Below, in pieces: positions 34,452 to 43,712 of a stretch of 64,000 nucleotides of DNA. Under the pieces are notes generated by a model. It saw nothing but the letters and a program-made list of their open reading frames with translations, was not told the origin of the DNA and did no database searches. Source of the stretch: CAWKOH01 sp963851245 (GTDB taxonomy: Bacteria > Actinomycetota > Acidimicrobiia > Acidimicrobiales > Palsa-688); the NCBI GenBank assembly GCA_963851245.1, contig CAWKOH010000009.1:248001-312000 (forward strand). The letters run 5' to 3'. Every line of letters starts with the position of its first letter. Position 1 is the first letter of the stretch. The translations under genes were made by a program, and so were the position numbers.

Positions 34452-36493
34452 CGGCTCCGCTGCTCCTCACTGCGCTCATCGTCTGGGCGGCCGGGGCCGC
34501 CGTGGACCTCACCGTCGGCGCGGAGCGACGTTGGGCCAGGTTGACCCCGTTCGTCGCCGGCGTCGTCGGGAGTGGTTTCGTGACCGCGGCCGGGGTACGC
34601 ATGACGCTGGGCTCGACAAGCACCGTCCACCTGGGCTCGACCCTCGGTGTCGGCGAGACCACGCTGCGGCTCGACGCTTTGGCCGGGTTGTTCCTCACAC
34701 TCGTGGGTGGCCTCGGCGTCGTGGTCTCGGCCTGCCTGGTCAGCTGGGCGACACCCGAGGGACGCGTCCGGGGACACGGCACCGGAGCCGGGTATCTCCT
34801 CCTGCTGGGCGCGGTCGTGGTCATCCTGGTCGCCGCCGACGCGTTCACGTTTCTCTTCGCCTGGGAGGCGCTCACCGTCTCCTTCTACGTCCTCGCCGGC
34901 ATCCATCGCCGCGACGCGGCGGAAGCCCGAGCCAGTTGGGTCACCCTCGGGGTCGGCAAGCTCAGCGGCGCCGCGCTCCTTTTCGGGTTCTTGCTCCTGG
35001 CCGGTCGAGCCCACAGCTACACATTTTCGGCCTGGGGGCTGCTGCCAGGCGGGGCGCTGCGCGACACCGCCTTCGCGCTGATCATCATCGGGTTCGGCGC
35101 CAAGGCCGGTCTGGTCCCCTTACAGGTGTGGCTGCCCATCGGCTACCCCGCCGCCCCCGGGCCGATCCGGGCCGCCATGGCAGGGTTGGCGGTCAACGTC
35201 GGCTTCTACGGCCTTTGGCGTTTCCTCGGCATCCTTGGCCGCCCGCCGATCTGGCTGGCCGCAGCCGTGCTAATCGTCGGCGGGGTCACCGCGTTGCTCG
35301 GGATCGTCTTCGCCGCCGTCCAATCGGGGCTCAACCGGGTCATCGCCTACTCGAGCATCGAGAACGCCGGAATCATCGTGGTCGGCTACGGCGTCGGGTT
35401 GGCCGGCGCGGCCACGCATAACACCGGGGTGATGGCGATCGGCTTGGTGGCGGCCAGCCTGCAAGTGCTCGCCCACGCGGTGGCCAAATCATCGCTGTTC
35501 GCCTCCTCTGCCTTCTTCGAGTCCGACTTCGGCACCGACGAACTCGATTCGCTGCGCGGCGTAGGGCGACGCGACCGATGGAGTGCCGCCACCTTCGGGC
35601 TCGGGTCGATCACCTTGGCCGGACTCCCCCCCACCATCGGCTTCGTCTCGGAGTGGTTCATCCTCGAAGCGCTGCTCCAGGAGTTTCGAATCCACGTGCT
35701 CGCCCTCCGCCTGGCCATGGCCCTGGCTGGTGCCCTCGTCGCCCTGACCGTGGGCGTGGCCCTGCTGTGCTTCATCCGTCTCGTCGGTTTCGTGGTTCTC
35801 GGCCGGTCCGCTCGCACACCGCTGGCCGAAGCGGTGGTCGACGGTGGCTCGGTCGGGCGAGGCGGGCTTGCGATCTTGGGGCTCTCATGCCTGGCGCTGG
35901 CGGCGGCGGCTCCGTGGGTAATCCGGTTCATCGCCGACGGTCTTGCCCCGGTGGTGCCCCATGCGTCCACGATCGGCGCCCTCAAGGAACCGTGGGTGCT
36001 CCAACCGGTGTTCTCTGACTTCTCGATCCTCTCGCCGTCGTGGCTGTTCATCGTCCTGCCGATCGGGCTCGCGACCGTCGGCTTGGCCACGGTGGTCTTG
36101 TCGAGGGGGAGCCTGCTGCGGGTCCGGCGCGTGCCCGCCTGGCGTTCGGCCACGCCTGGGGTAGCCGGTCCCGACAGCTACAGTCCGTTCGGCTACGCCA
36201 ACGTGCTGCGCCACGTGCTCGCCAATGTCCTCGGCTCCCAGCGCTCGTCCACAGCCGCCGACCCTCCGACCGACGCCGGTCCGGTGGCGGGCGACAGCGA
36301 CCACGCCCACATCGAGGTGCGCACGGACGTGGTCGAACCGGTCGAGACGTACCTGTACCGGCCCGCTCGGGCAGTGTGGTTGTGGATGGCACGGGGAGCC
36401 AAGCGGCTGCAGTCGGGCCGTCTCGACGCCTACGTCGCATACATGCTTATCGCCCTGCTGGTGCTGCTTGCCATCGTCGCTGCGATGAAATAG
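34448..36493 (+). CDS. Hydrogenase-4-like subunit B (NuoL/MrpA-like antiporter subunit)
   Basis: 681 residues, about 16 membrane helices. FTFLFAWEALTVSFYVLAGI (helix 5 Glu), GAKAGLVPLQVWLPIGYPAA then PGPIRAAMAGLAVNVGFYGL, and NRVIAYSSIENAGIIVVGYG are the family landmarks. In the lateral region the usual LPEAHPAAP reads LPIGYPAAP, so the Glu/His of that loop are lost. The C-terminus, HIEVRTDVVEPVETYLYRPA then a final helix, is HyfB-like. Start ATG at 34448 in an ATGA overlap. Last gene of the membrane complex. Confidence 0.92.
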   Translation: MTAPLLLTALIVWAAGAAVDLTVGAERRWARLTPFVAGVVGSGFVTAAGVRMTLGSTSTVHLGSTLGVGETTLRLDALAGLFLTLVGGLGVVVSACLVSWATPEGRVRGHGTGAGYLLLLGAVVVILVAADAFTFLFAWEALTVSFYVLAGIHRRDAAEARASWVTLGVGKLSGAALLFGFLLLAGRAHSYTFSAWGLLPGGALRDTAFALIIIGFGAKAGLVPLQVWLPIGYPAAPGPIRAAMAGLAVNVGFYGLWRFLGILGRPPIWLAAAVLIVGGVTALLGIVFAAVQSGLNRVIAYSSIENAGIIVVGYGVGLAGAATHNTGVMAIGLVAASLQVLAHAVAKSSLFASSAFFESDFGTDELDSLRGVGRRDRWSAATFGLGSITLAGLPPTIGFVSEWFILEALLQEFRIHVLALRLAMALAGALVALTVGVALLCFIRLVGFVVLGRSARTPLAEAVVDGGSVGRGGLAILGLSCLALAAAAPWVIRFIADGLAPVVPHASTIGALKEPWVLQPVFSDFSILSPSWLFIVLPIGLATVGLATVVLSRGSLLRVRRVPAWRSATPGVAGPDSYSPFGYANVLRHVLANVLGSQRSSTAADPPTDAGPVAGDSDHAHIEVRTDVVEPVETYLYRPARAVWLWMARGAKRLQSGRLDAYVAYMLIALLVLLAIVAAMK

Positions 36494-36532
36494 GCCATTG
36501 GTGCTCTGACTGAGGGTTCGGCCCCAGGGGAG

Positions 36533-36982
36533 GTGGTAGATGTGTTCAGACGGATCCTGGTGGGCTTCGATGGCTCCAGGGACGCCCGCGAGGCATTGCG
36601 GACGGGGATCGCCATGGCATCGGCTGCCCAAGGCGAAGTCGCAGTCCTGATCGTCGTCTCGGCCAGCCACGGGGAGACCGAGGAGGACCGCAGGGCGGCC
36701 TTCGATGCTGAGTCGGCGCCGCTGCGCGCCTCCGCCGAACATGACCTGCAGGCGGCGATCCGAAGCGACGCCACCGGCTCCGCCCACGTCGTCGCCGGTG
36801 ACCGTCCGGCCGACGTGCTCTCGTCTTACGTCGATGAGCGGGGATTCGATCTCCTGGTCGTGGGCCGCCACGGCCGAGAACGCGCAGCTCACAGGGGACT
36901 CGGACGTATCGCGCGGGACCTCGCCGAAAGGGCGAGATGCCCGGTGCTTCTGATCGGCGACGGGAACCCCGATGGCGAGTAG
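36533..36982 (+). CDS. Universal stress protein, UspA family
   Basis: 149 residues. Starts near GTG/ATG at 36533-36540 with GGGGAGGTGGTAG before. FRRILVGFDGSRDAREALRT (Rossmann-like start with D-G-S), VAVLIVVSASHGETEEDRRA, DLLVVGRHGRERAAHRGLGR and RARCPVLLIGDG. The usual ATP-binding G-x2-G-x9-G(S/T) is only partly kept (GRHGRE...RGLGRIA), so nucleotide binding is uncertain. It lies 40 bases after the hyfB-like gene and is probably co-transcribed under the fluoride riboswitch. Confidence 0.85.
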   Translation: MVDVFRRILVGFDGSRDAREALRTGIAMASAAQGEVAVLIVVSASHGETEEDRRAAFDAESAPLRASAEHDLQAAIRSDATGSAHVVAGDRPADVLSSYVDERGFDLLVVGRHGRERAAHRGLGRIARDLAERARCPVLLIGDGNPDGE

Positions 36983-37019
36983 CCGCTGGCACGCCTCGGG
37001 CCCAGGGAGGGTTGAAGGA

Positions 37020-37827
37020 GTGCTGATCGTCACGGACGGAGCCGTTGATCTGCCGCCCATCCTCGAGCTCTCCGGCCGGGTGCGTGTCGTGCCCGGCGAA
37101 GTCTGGGTGGGAGACGAGCCGTTCACCGGCGATCGCGCCGAGTTCTGGCGCACGCTTCGCCAGGGCACCTTCCCATCCACCACCCCGCCGACGGTGAATG
37201 CCATCGCCGAGGCGTACCGCCACCACGACCTCGTAGTGGCTCTCCATGTCTCGGCCGAACTGAGCGCGACGATCAACCGGGCACGCGAGGCCGCCCAGCG
37301 GGCTGGGTCGGGCATCGTGGTCGTCGACACCCGCTCACTCAGTGTCGGCGCCGGCCTCCTCGCGGCCGCCGCCGACCGGGCTGCCCTCGACCCTCTGGCC
37401 GACGAGTCGATAGTCGACCTGGTCACGGTACTCCCCGACCAGCTCCACACCTTCGTTCTCGTCCAGGACCCCGAGCCGTTGCGTCGCAGCGGGCGCGCCG
37501 GCCTGTTGCCCAAGGATCACGTGGCCCGAGGGAGACCTTTGGTCCTGGCTGTTCGAGGTCGGGCCATCCTGCTGGACCAACCCAAAGACCGGGCCAAGGC
37601 ACTTCGACAGATCGTGCGCCACGCCCGGCTCAGCACCGATTCGAACGTCGCCACGTGGTCCCTCGGCCACGGCGACGCCTCCGATCTCGATGACGTCACC
37701 GACCTGTTGAGTGAGTCGTTCGGTCACCCACCCGACTTCGTCGTGCCTATCGACCCCACGGTCGGCGCCCACGTCGGACCCCGATGCGGTGGTGCTAGGC
37801 GTGATGGCCGGACAGGCCGAGCGCTAG
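37020..37827 (+). CDS. DegV family fatty-acid-binding protein, frameshift near its end
   Basis: From GTG 37020: VLIVTDGAVDLPPILELSGR (T-D-x-x-x-DLP of DegV), GEVWVGDEPFTGDRAEFW, TFPSTTPPTVNAIAEAYRHH (P-x-TS-x-P-like motif), VVALHVSAELSATINRAREA and IVVVDTRSLSVGAGLLAAAA. It continues to HPPDFVVPIDPTVGAHVGP. There an extra C in CCCC shifts the frame; one base over gives DAVVLGVMAGQAER-stop at 37827, the expected end with GPGxxG-type close. DegV proteins bind fatty acids for FakA kinases; FakA is not in the window. Confidence 0.75.
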
Positions 37828-38187
37828 CGGTGACGCCCGACGCTCGTGCGGCCCGAGGTCGTCGAGGGCGGCGGACGCCCGGGGCTCGTGGCGCGACATG
37901 TGCACCGACTCTCGGGTAACAAGAGCGAGCCGGGCGCCAAGTGCTTCACCACCGACACGAAACGCCTCTACGCGCTCGGGCGTGTCGATCACCTCGACCG
38001 CCAGCGGCAACCCAGTCAGCCATATCGGGAAATCGGGTCGGTGCGGAGCCGCCCCGAGGAGCCGAAACCCTTCGATGCCACGCCACACCGTGGCCCCGGC
38101 CATCCCGTCCTCCCGGGCCGCTCCAGAGAGCGTCCTCGTGGAGGCCCGATGGCCGGACGCGGTCGTCCTCGCTCAAGAACACCATGA
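37828..38187 (-). CDS. DUF190 (PII-like) protein, frameshifted
   Basis: MVFLSEDDRVR at 38187, then (one frame over) DGMAGATVWRGIEGFRLLG, PIWLTGLPLAVEVIDTPERV and LGARLALVTRESVHMSRHEP. DGMAGATV-RG-x-GFG and DLP-x-VEVVDTPE are DUF190 landmarks. DUF190 proteins are small PII-like trimers that very often neighbour crcB and are thought to respond to fluoride or nucleotides. It converges on the degV-like gene and is divergent from the riboswitch-crcB unit. The C-terminal limit is approximate. Confidence 0.7.
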
Positions 38188-38333
38188 GGCGCGTGGCCCG
38201 AGCACGTCGACAGCCACCACGACCTCCGATCCTTCAGCAGGGCTTCTCACGATACACGACGCCCGACCCGAGCACGCCGACCCCGCTCCGGCGCCTCAGA
38301 CTTGGCCATCGGTGCCTGGTAGATTGCCGTGCT

Positions 38334-38380
38334 GGCGATGGAGCTCGCCGAGAATGCCGCCAAAGGCTGATGGCTCCTAC
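38334..38380 (+). promoter_or_regulatory. Fluoride riboswitch (crcB motif) before crcB1
   Basis: GGCG-ATGGAGCT-CGCC hairpin at 38334, then GCCAAAGGCTGATGGCTCCTAC ending at 38380. GGAGC in the loop pairs with GCTCC near the 3' end, the pseudoknot of the fluoride aptamer. It matches the conserved crcB motif closely and lies upstream of fluoride channel genes, its classic partners. Confidence 0.92.
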
Positions 38381-38536
38381 GTATGGTCGCCCAGCATGAT
38401 CGGGCGATGGAGGAGAACCCAATGGCTGCATACGACGAGAACCGACGGCACGTCCTCACGACCCCGAAGCCGCCGTCGACCCCACCCCACGCGCCGTGCG
38501 TCGGCACCAGGCCAGGCACCGGACGGACGCGTCCCG

Positions 38537-38944
38537 ATGGCGGTGCTGCTCACGGTCGGCTGCGGCGGTGTGGTCGGCGCCATCTGTCGCTACCTCGTCC
38601 AGCTGGCGCTTCCCAGCCGACCCGGGCGCTTCCCCACAGGTACCTTCATGGTCAACGTGTCGGGCAGCGCCCTCCTCGGCTTCCTTCTTGTTGTCCTCAA
38701 CGAGCGCTTTGCCGATCGGCGCCTGGCGCGACCACTCCTTGGGACGGGGCTCATCGGCGCCTACACCACGTTCTCCACCTTCACCGTCGAAGCCGTACTC
38801 CTGGCCCGGGCCGGACAGGTCCCCACCGCGGTCGCCTACGTGGGGCTCAGCATTGTCCTTGGGCTCGGCGCCGGGCTACTCGGGATAAGCGCCGGCCGGC
38901 TGTCAGCGCGCAGGCTCTCCGAAGCCGTGGAGCCCGAGGGATGA
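38537..38944 (+). CDS. crcB: Fluoride ion channel subunit CrcB/Fluc (copy 1)
   Basis: 135 residues, four membrane helices. VGCGGVVGAICRYLVQLALP (G-G-x-G-A-x-x-R-Y), FPTGTFMVNVSGSALLGFLL (the TF-x-VN-x-x-G pore motif with Asn), GTGLIGAYTTFSTFTVEAVL (TTFSTF phenylalanine box) are all present. Two CrcB subunits form a dual-pore fluoride exporter. An upstream frame carries MEENPMAAYDENRRHVLTTP (38409-), so the protein may have a longer N-terminus hidden by an indel. The stop overlaps the DUF190 start (ATGA). Confidence 0.93.
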   Translation: MAVLLTVGCGGVVGAICRYLVQLALPSRPGRFPTGTFMVNVSGSALLGFLLVVLNERFADRRLARPLLGTGLIGAYTTFSTFTVEAVLLARAGQVPTAVAYVGLSIVLGLGAGLLGISAGRLSARRLSEAVEPEG

Positions 38945-39285
38945 CCCCAGAACCCTTCCACTCCCAGCACGGCAGCCACCCGGCTAAGCGTCTCACCGTC
39001 TTCGTCGAGTACGCCGATCGCGCGCGCCACCGACCGATCTACTTCAAGATCCTCAAACGAGCCCGACGCGCCAAGCTCGCCGGTATGACCGTCTTCCAAG
39101 GCGACGTCGGCTACGGCCTGTCGGGAAGGCTGCATCACACCCGCCACCTCCTCATCGACGACGCACCCCTGTCGATCGTGATGGTCGACCGCCCCGAGCG
39201 GATCGACTCCTTCCTGGAAGAGATCGGCGACCTCATCGCCGAGGCGTTCGTGCTCGTCGCCGATGTCGAGGTGATCGAGACCTAG
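38941..39285 (+). CDS. DUF190 (PII-like) protein between two crcB genes
   Basis: 114 residues: AKRLTVFVEYADRARHRPIY, FKILKRARRAKLAGMTVFQG, DVGYGLSGRLHHTRHLLIDD, APLSIVMVDRPERIDSFLEE and AEAFVLVADVEVIET. All DUF190 landmarks are present and in frame. Overlap with crcB1 and 28 bases to crcB2 make one operon. Its binding partner is probably the CrcB channel (inference from constant neighbourhood). Confidence 0.9.
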   Translation: MTPEPFHSQHGSHPAKRLTVFVEYADRARHRPIYFKILKRARRAKLAGMTVFQGDVGYGLSGRLHHTRHLLIDDAPLSIVMVDRPERIDSFLEEIGDLIAEAFVLVADVEVIET

Positions 39286-39313
39286 CCCCGAAACTGCGGG
39301 CTTCACACGAACG

Positions 39314-39691
39314 ATGAACTCGATCCTCTTCCTCGCCATCGCCACCGGCGGATTCGTCGGCGCCCCCAGCCGCTATCTGCTTGACCGCGCCGTCACCCGG
39401 CGCACCGACTCCGAGCTGCCATGGGGGACCTTCCTCATCAACGTGACCGGGTCACTCCTTCTCGGATTCCTTACCGGGCTGGTACTCGGCCACCGCCTCA
39501 GTTCCGTCCCCAAGGCGCTGCTCGGCACCGGCTTCTGTGGCGCCTACACCACCTTTTCCACCTTCACCTACGAGACGCTCCGACTCGTCGAAGACGGCGA
39601 ACTGCTCCAAGCCGCCCTCAACATCGCCGCCAGCGTCGTCGTCGGGTTGGCGGCCGCCGCAGCCGGCGTTGCTTTGGGACTGGCCGCATGA
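39314..39691 (+). CDS. crcB: Fluoride ion channel subunit CrcB/Fluc (copy 2)
   Basis: 125 residues, four membrane helices: LFLAIATGGFVGAPSRYLLD, ELPWGTFLINVTGSLLLGFL, GTGFCGAYTTFSTFTYETLR and SVVVGLAAAAAGVALGLAA. The TTFSTFTYE box and the pore Asn (LINVTGS) are kept. Two crcB genes in tandem usually mean a heterodimeric Fluc. In the family motif GAL-x-RY the second copy has GAPSRY. Confidence 0.93.
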   Translation: MNSILFLAIATGGFVGAPSRYLLDRAVTRRTDSELPWGTFLINVTGSLLLGFLTGLVLGHRLSSVPKALLGTGFCGAYTTFSTFTYETLRLVEDGELLQAALNIAASVVVGLAAAAAGVALGLAA

Positions 39692-39762
39692 GCCCTACTG
39701 CCTCCAGCTCGGCCGCCGGTAACCGGGAGGTCGAAATCGTCATGGAAGCGCCGGAGCCTTGA

Positions 39763-40155
39763 GTGGCGAGCCTTCCTTGGTACCGACGAAAGCCTCAAAT
39801 CGAAGATGGCGAGGAGGTCATCTTCACCCACCGATGCAGCTGGGCGCCCCGCGATCGATGGATCTCGTTGGTTGGTGGCGTGATACACGTTACGAGCCGT
39901 CGAATCATTTTCACTCCGAACGTCCTGGCCGCGATCCTCGGTCGTAGGCCGTGGGCGCACTGGGTCGGCGAGATCGAGAGCGCTCAGATCGGCACGCTCG
40001 AAGTCGGCAGACCGTTTGGCTCCCTCCCGGTGCTGCGCATCTCGCTTACCGCCAGGGATCATCCGATGACGCGAACTCGTACGGTGGCCATGCCCAGGCC
40101 CGATCTGGTTGACGACCTTGCAGTGTGGATCAATCGAGCGCAGTGGAGAACCTGA
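39763..40155 (+). CDS. PH/GRAM-like domain protein
   Basis: 130 residues from GTG: EDGEEVIFTHRCSWAPRDRW, ISLVGGVIHVTSRRIIFTPN and VLAAILGRRPWAHWVGEIES. V-T-x-R-R-I-x-F-x-P-N followed by W-x-I-E-x-A-x-I-G is the strand pattern of bacterial PH/GRAM domains, which bind lipids or proteins. No membrane helix. It follows crcB2 on the same strand after about 70 bases, perhaps in the same transcript. Confidence 0.55.
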   Translation: MASLPWYRRKPQIEDGEEVIFTHRCSWAPRDRWISLVGGVIHVTSRRIIFTPNVLAAILGRRPWAHWVGEIESAQIGTLEVGRPFGSLPVLRISLTARDHPMTRTRTVAMPRPDLVDDLAVWINRAQWRT

Positions 40156-40867
40156 GGCGTGTGCATGCGCGCGCCGACAATCAAAGGGCAAGAGGAATGA
40201 AGAGGGTACAGAGCGGGTCGCGGGTTCAAATCGTGAGCGAACACCCCCGCCAGCGTGTCTCAGCGGTAATTTTTTAGGTGTCCTGACCTGCACTGATGGT
40301 GGCCCGTGGTCCAGGTGGCCTCGACCGGATTTCAACCTGCGACGTCTCGTTGATTCTGCTCGAAAGACCCTTCCAGCCCCGAGATAGCAGATGGCGATGG
40401 AACGGGTGTCCCGGCCCCAGGCTGGGTCAACTCCAGGAATCCGCATTGGCACGATTCGGATCGCTGTCCGAGGGCTCGACACAGGGTGGTCAGGGCAGGA
40501 AGTCGAGCACCGAACGCACACTCCGAATGGTCCGGCCGGAATCGAGATTCAGACCCGGATCCGCTCGCACGCCGACCTGCCTCGATACCTCGTCTCCCGC
40601 CTGGAGGCCCATACGTCCGGAAGTGCTGTGCCGATGGGGGCAGTCCAGATCGAGCCCCTCGGAGCGTCCGGGGAGAGGTTCCTGTCGGGACGGATCGGGC
40701 GGTTCCCGAGTGGGTCTGCACCGCTGCCGCGCTGGGACTTCCGATACGGGATGGGACTGATCAGAACGTCAACACCAAGTCCCGTAGTAGTGCGGGCTCA
40801 AAACCACCGGAGGGCATCTTCGCTTGACTCGCCGGAAGAAGGGAGTACCCGCGAGTTCATGGCGTGG
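40156..40867. other. No secure gene
   Basis: A 160-codon open frame (40391-40873, +) exists, but its Arg/Ser/Pro-rich sequence does not look like a folded protein and has no good ribosome site. GGTCGCGGGTTCAAATC near 40216 resembles a tRNA T-arm but has no matching arms. Confidence 0.3.
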
Positions 40868-41524
40868 TCATAGCGGTCGGTGCTTTCTGGTATCCCGTTG
40901 GATCCCTTCGAGGATGTACTGGAGGCCGTCGGCGAACTGGGTTGGTTGCGTGTAGTTGGCCAGTTGGAGGGCGAGGCCGTCGGCGGTGTCATCGGTTGGG
41001 GTCCAGGCGGCGCGGGAGGCTTGGAGGGCGGCGAAACCGAGGGTGTAGGTGTGGATGGTGGCATAGGCGCGACGGGCGGCGTCCTCACTGGTGGCGGCTT
41101 GTCGCAGGACGCTCATGATGGCGTTCATGCGGGCGACGGCGGCGGGGGAGACCACGGGATGTTGGAGGTAGACGTGGAGGGCGGCGGGCTGGTTGACCAG
41201 GAACCGCCGGAGTTTGTCGGCCGCTTCGGTTATCCAGGCTTGCCAGTCGGTCGGATCGGCGGATGGCCGCCAGGCTTTGGCCAGGAGCCGGTCGACCACC
41301 TCGTCGAGGAGGTCGTCTTTGTCGCGGACGTGACGGTATAGGGACATAGGGGCGACGCCGAGCTCGTCGGCGAGGCTGCGGATGCTCATCTGCTCGTAGC
41401 CGCCAGCCTTGACCACCCGGGTGGCTACCTCGACGATCTGCTGGCGGGAGATCGACCCCCATGGAGCCCGTTTGACTCTCCGCCCGCTGCTTCGGTGGTC
41501 ATTCAGCGAGGTAGATCCAGCCAT
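40868..41524 (-). CDS. TetR family transcriptional regulator
   Basis: 218 residues from ATG 41524 (MAGSTSLNDHRSSGRRVKRA); the next in-frame start at 41563 lies within the operator-like region. The DNA-binding domain is ISRQQIVEVATRVVKAGGYE, MSIRSLADELGVAPMSLYRH and VRDKDDLLDEVVDRLLA. The ligand domain is TetR_C-like, with LRRFLVNQPAALHVYLQHPV and YATIHTYTLGFAALQASRAA. It is divergent from the ClC channel gene and probably represses that gene and itself. Intact. Confidence 0.88.
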   Translation of the reverse strand: MAGSTSLNDHRSSGRRVKRAPWGSISRQQIVEVATRVVKAGGYEQMSIRSLADELGVAPMSLYRHVRDKDDLLDEVVDRLLAKAWRPSADPTDWQAWITEAADKLRRFLVNQPAALHVYLQHPVVSPAAVARMNAIMSVLRQAATSEDAARRAYATIHTYTLGFAALQASRAAWTPTDDTADGLALQLANYTQPTQFADGLQYILEGIQRDTRKHRPL

Positions 41525-41534
41525 ACCAGCATCT

Positions 41535-41600
41535 AGGACGGTTGCGTACGCGTGCGCTATCATGTCGCGTACGGCTACGCATGACTTGTCGATTTAGGAG
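41535..41600. promoter_or_regulatory. Divergent promoter and operator-like palindromes
   Basis: TTGCGTACGCGTGCGC and GTCGCGTACGGCTACGCATGAC (41566-41587) carry repeated CGTACG half-sites; the second is an imperfect palindrome. A TATCAT box lies between. Its placement between divergent TetR and ClC genes fits autoregulation. Confidence 0.5.
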
Positions 41601-41660
41601 GTTATCGTCGGTGCCAGGTGAGCAGATGTGCTCGGTGTAGGCCGGACGTCGCTGGTGGGC

Positions 41661-43712
41661 GTGACGTCCGAGCCGTCCGGCTCGGCCGCCGGTGAGGGCT
41701 GGTGGGTGCACCACCGGGTGTCGGGCTGGTTGCGTTCGGCTCGGCTGGGGATGGTGGCCTAGCGCGGTGGTTATCGGTGCTGGGGCCGGGCTGGGCGCGG
41801 TGGGGTTTCGGTGGCTGATCTTCGGAGTCACCTGGGTGGTTACCGGGCATGAGCAGTTCGGCCAGTTCGGTCGGGTGGCCAGCTTGCATGTCCCGTGGCT
41901 GGGCCTGTGGTTCCTGCTGCTGGTGCCCGTCCTCGGGGGGTTGCTGTACGGCCCGTTGATTCAGCGTTTCGCCCCGGAGGCCCGAGGTCACGGCGTCCCC
42001 GAGGTAATGATCGCGGTGGCCGAGAACGGAGGCCGGATCCGCCCCCAGGTCACGGTGGTCAAGGCGCTGGCCTCGGCGTTGTGCATCGGGACCGGCGGGT
42101 CGGTGGGCCGGGAGGGGCCCATCGTGCAGATCGGCTCGGCGTGGGCGTCCAGCCTGGGCCAGGTGCTGCGCCTCTCGGAAACGAAGCTGCGGATCCTGGT
42201 GGCCTGCGGCGCCGCGGGGGGATCTCGGCCACCTTCAACGCCCCTATCACCGGGGTGTTCTTCGGTTTCGAGCTGATCCTGCGCGAGTTTTCCATCGACG
42301 CCTTGTTCCCGATCATCATCTCCGCCGTGGTGGCCGACGTGATCGGCCAAGCGTTCTTCGGGTCCGGTCCCATCTTCGCCGCCATGCCCCACGGCCTGGT
42401 CATGCCCCATGACGTCGACTACCTCCTGGTGGTCGTCCTGGGGCTGGCGGCGGGTCTGATCGGGGTGGGGTTCAAAACCGTCTTGTACCGCGTCGAGGAT
42501 GTCTGCGACAAGGTGTGGAAGACCCGGCCGGAATGGTGCCGACCGGCGGTGGGGGGACTGGTGCTGGGCGGGCTGCTGCTGGCCTTGCCCCAGCTGTACG
42601 GGGTCGGTTACCCGGTCATGAACAACGCCGTGGCCGGCCGGTACGTGCTGTGGTTCTTGGTGCTCCTGTTGCTGGCCAAGATGGTGGCGGCCGGCCTGAC
42701 CATCGGGATAGGCGGTTCGGGCGGGGTGTTCGCGCCGTCGCTGTTCATCGGGGCTATGGCCGGCACCGCTTTCGGGGTTACCGCCCAGCACCTGTTCGGG
42801 TCCGCCGTGGGCGACCCGGCCATCTACGGGGTCATGGCCATGGGCGCCGTGTTCGCCGCCGCCGCCCAAGCCCCCCTGACCGCCATCGCCAGCGTGGTCG
42901 AGATGACCGGCAACTGGGGGCTCACCCTCCCTGTCATGCTGGCCGTCGCCCTGGCGGTGGGCGTGTCCAAACGGCTCACCTACGGCACCATCTACACCAC
43001 CAAGCTGCTGCGCCGCGGCACCGACATCGACCGGCCCAAACCGGCCACCGTTCTACAAACGTTGACCGTGGCTGACATAATGCAACCCCTGGCCGCCCCG
43101 TCATCCCCGATCCTCGGACCGCCAGAGGGGGCGGAGCAAACTTCCGTCACGGACTGGGCCGCCCGTCTCGGCCACATCGTCGATCGCCGCCGAACCGAAG
43201 CGGTCGGCGCCGACGAGACCCTCGAGCAGGCCCTCCGCCAGCTCATCCTCTTCGGACCCCACGGCCTACCGGTACTATCGCCTGAGCGAGAACACCTGGT
43301 CGGCTGGATCACCCAAGCCGACGTGCTCCAAGTCATGGCCGACCGGATCTCCGACGCCGGCGGCGACACCGCCCAAGGCGCGCTGGCCGCCCAGTTCGCC
43401 GCCCCCCACTCCCGCGAGCAGCTCCACACCGCACCATCCCCGCTGGGCGGCTACCAGCTGATCGAGATCCGCATCGACGCCAAGCTGGCCCACACCGCAC
43501 GCCGGCTCGACGCCCTCGCCATCCCCACCGGCGCCATCGTGGCCGCCGTCGCCACCAGCCGGCAGACGGTAGCGGCCCAACCCGACATTCTCATCCGCCC
43601 CGGCGACCGCCTGATCTGTCTCACACCCACCAGCGGGCCGGACCATCACGTCGACACGAACCGGCAACACGCCGCCGCCCCGATCGAAAGCTTCGAAGGC
43701 AGGAGCTCATGA
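41661..43712 (+). CDS. ClC chloride channel/antiporter with CBS and TrkA-C domains, two frameshifts
   Basis: From GTG 41661 (VTSEPSGSAAGEGW), a slip near 41760, then VVIGAGAGLGAVGFRWLIFG, EARGHGVPEVMIAVAENGGR (the GSGIPE-type Cl- site, here GHGVPE), IGTGGSVGREGPIVQIGSAW (GREGP). A second slip near 42220 is followed by GGISATFNAPITGVFFGFEL and GGSGGVFAPSLFIGAMAGTA (GGxFAP). The C-terminus has a CBS pair (RLGHIVDRRRTEAVGADETL, GLPVLSPEREHLVGWITQAD) and a TrkA-C-like domain. About 680 residues. The filter is not of the fluoride-specific CLC-F type. Confidence 0.87.

Noticed and set aside
40204..40250. tRNA gene near GGTCGCGGGTTCAAATC
   Set aside because: Only the T-arm-like string is present; no anticodon arm, D-arm or acceptor pairing could be drawn.
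41661..43712. Fluoride-specific CLC-F antiporter
   Set aside because: The filter reads GHGVPE and GREGP with an acidic gate, like ordinary chloride ClC proteins, and no fluoride riboswitch precedes it.
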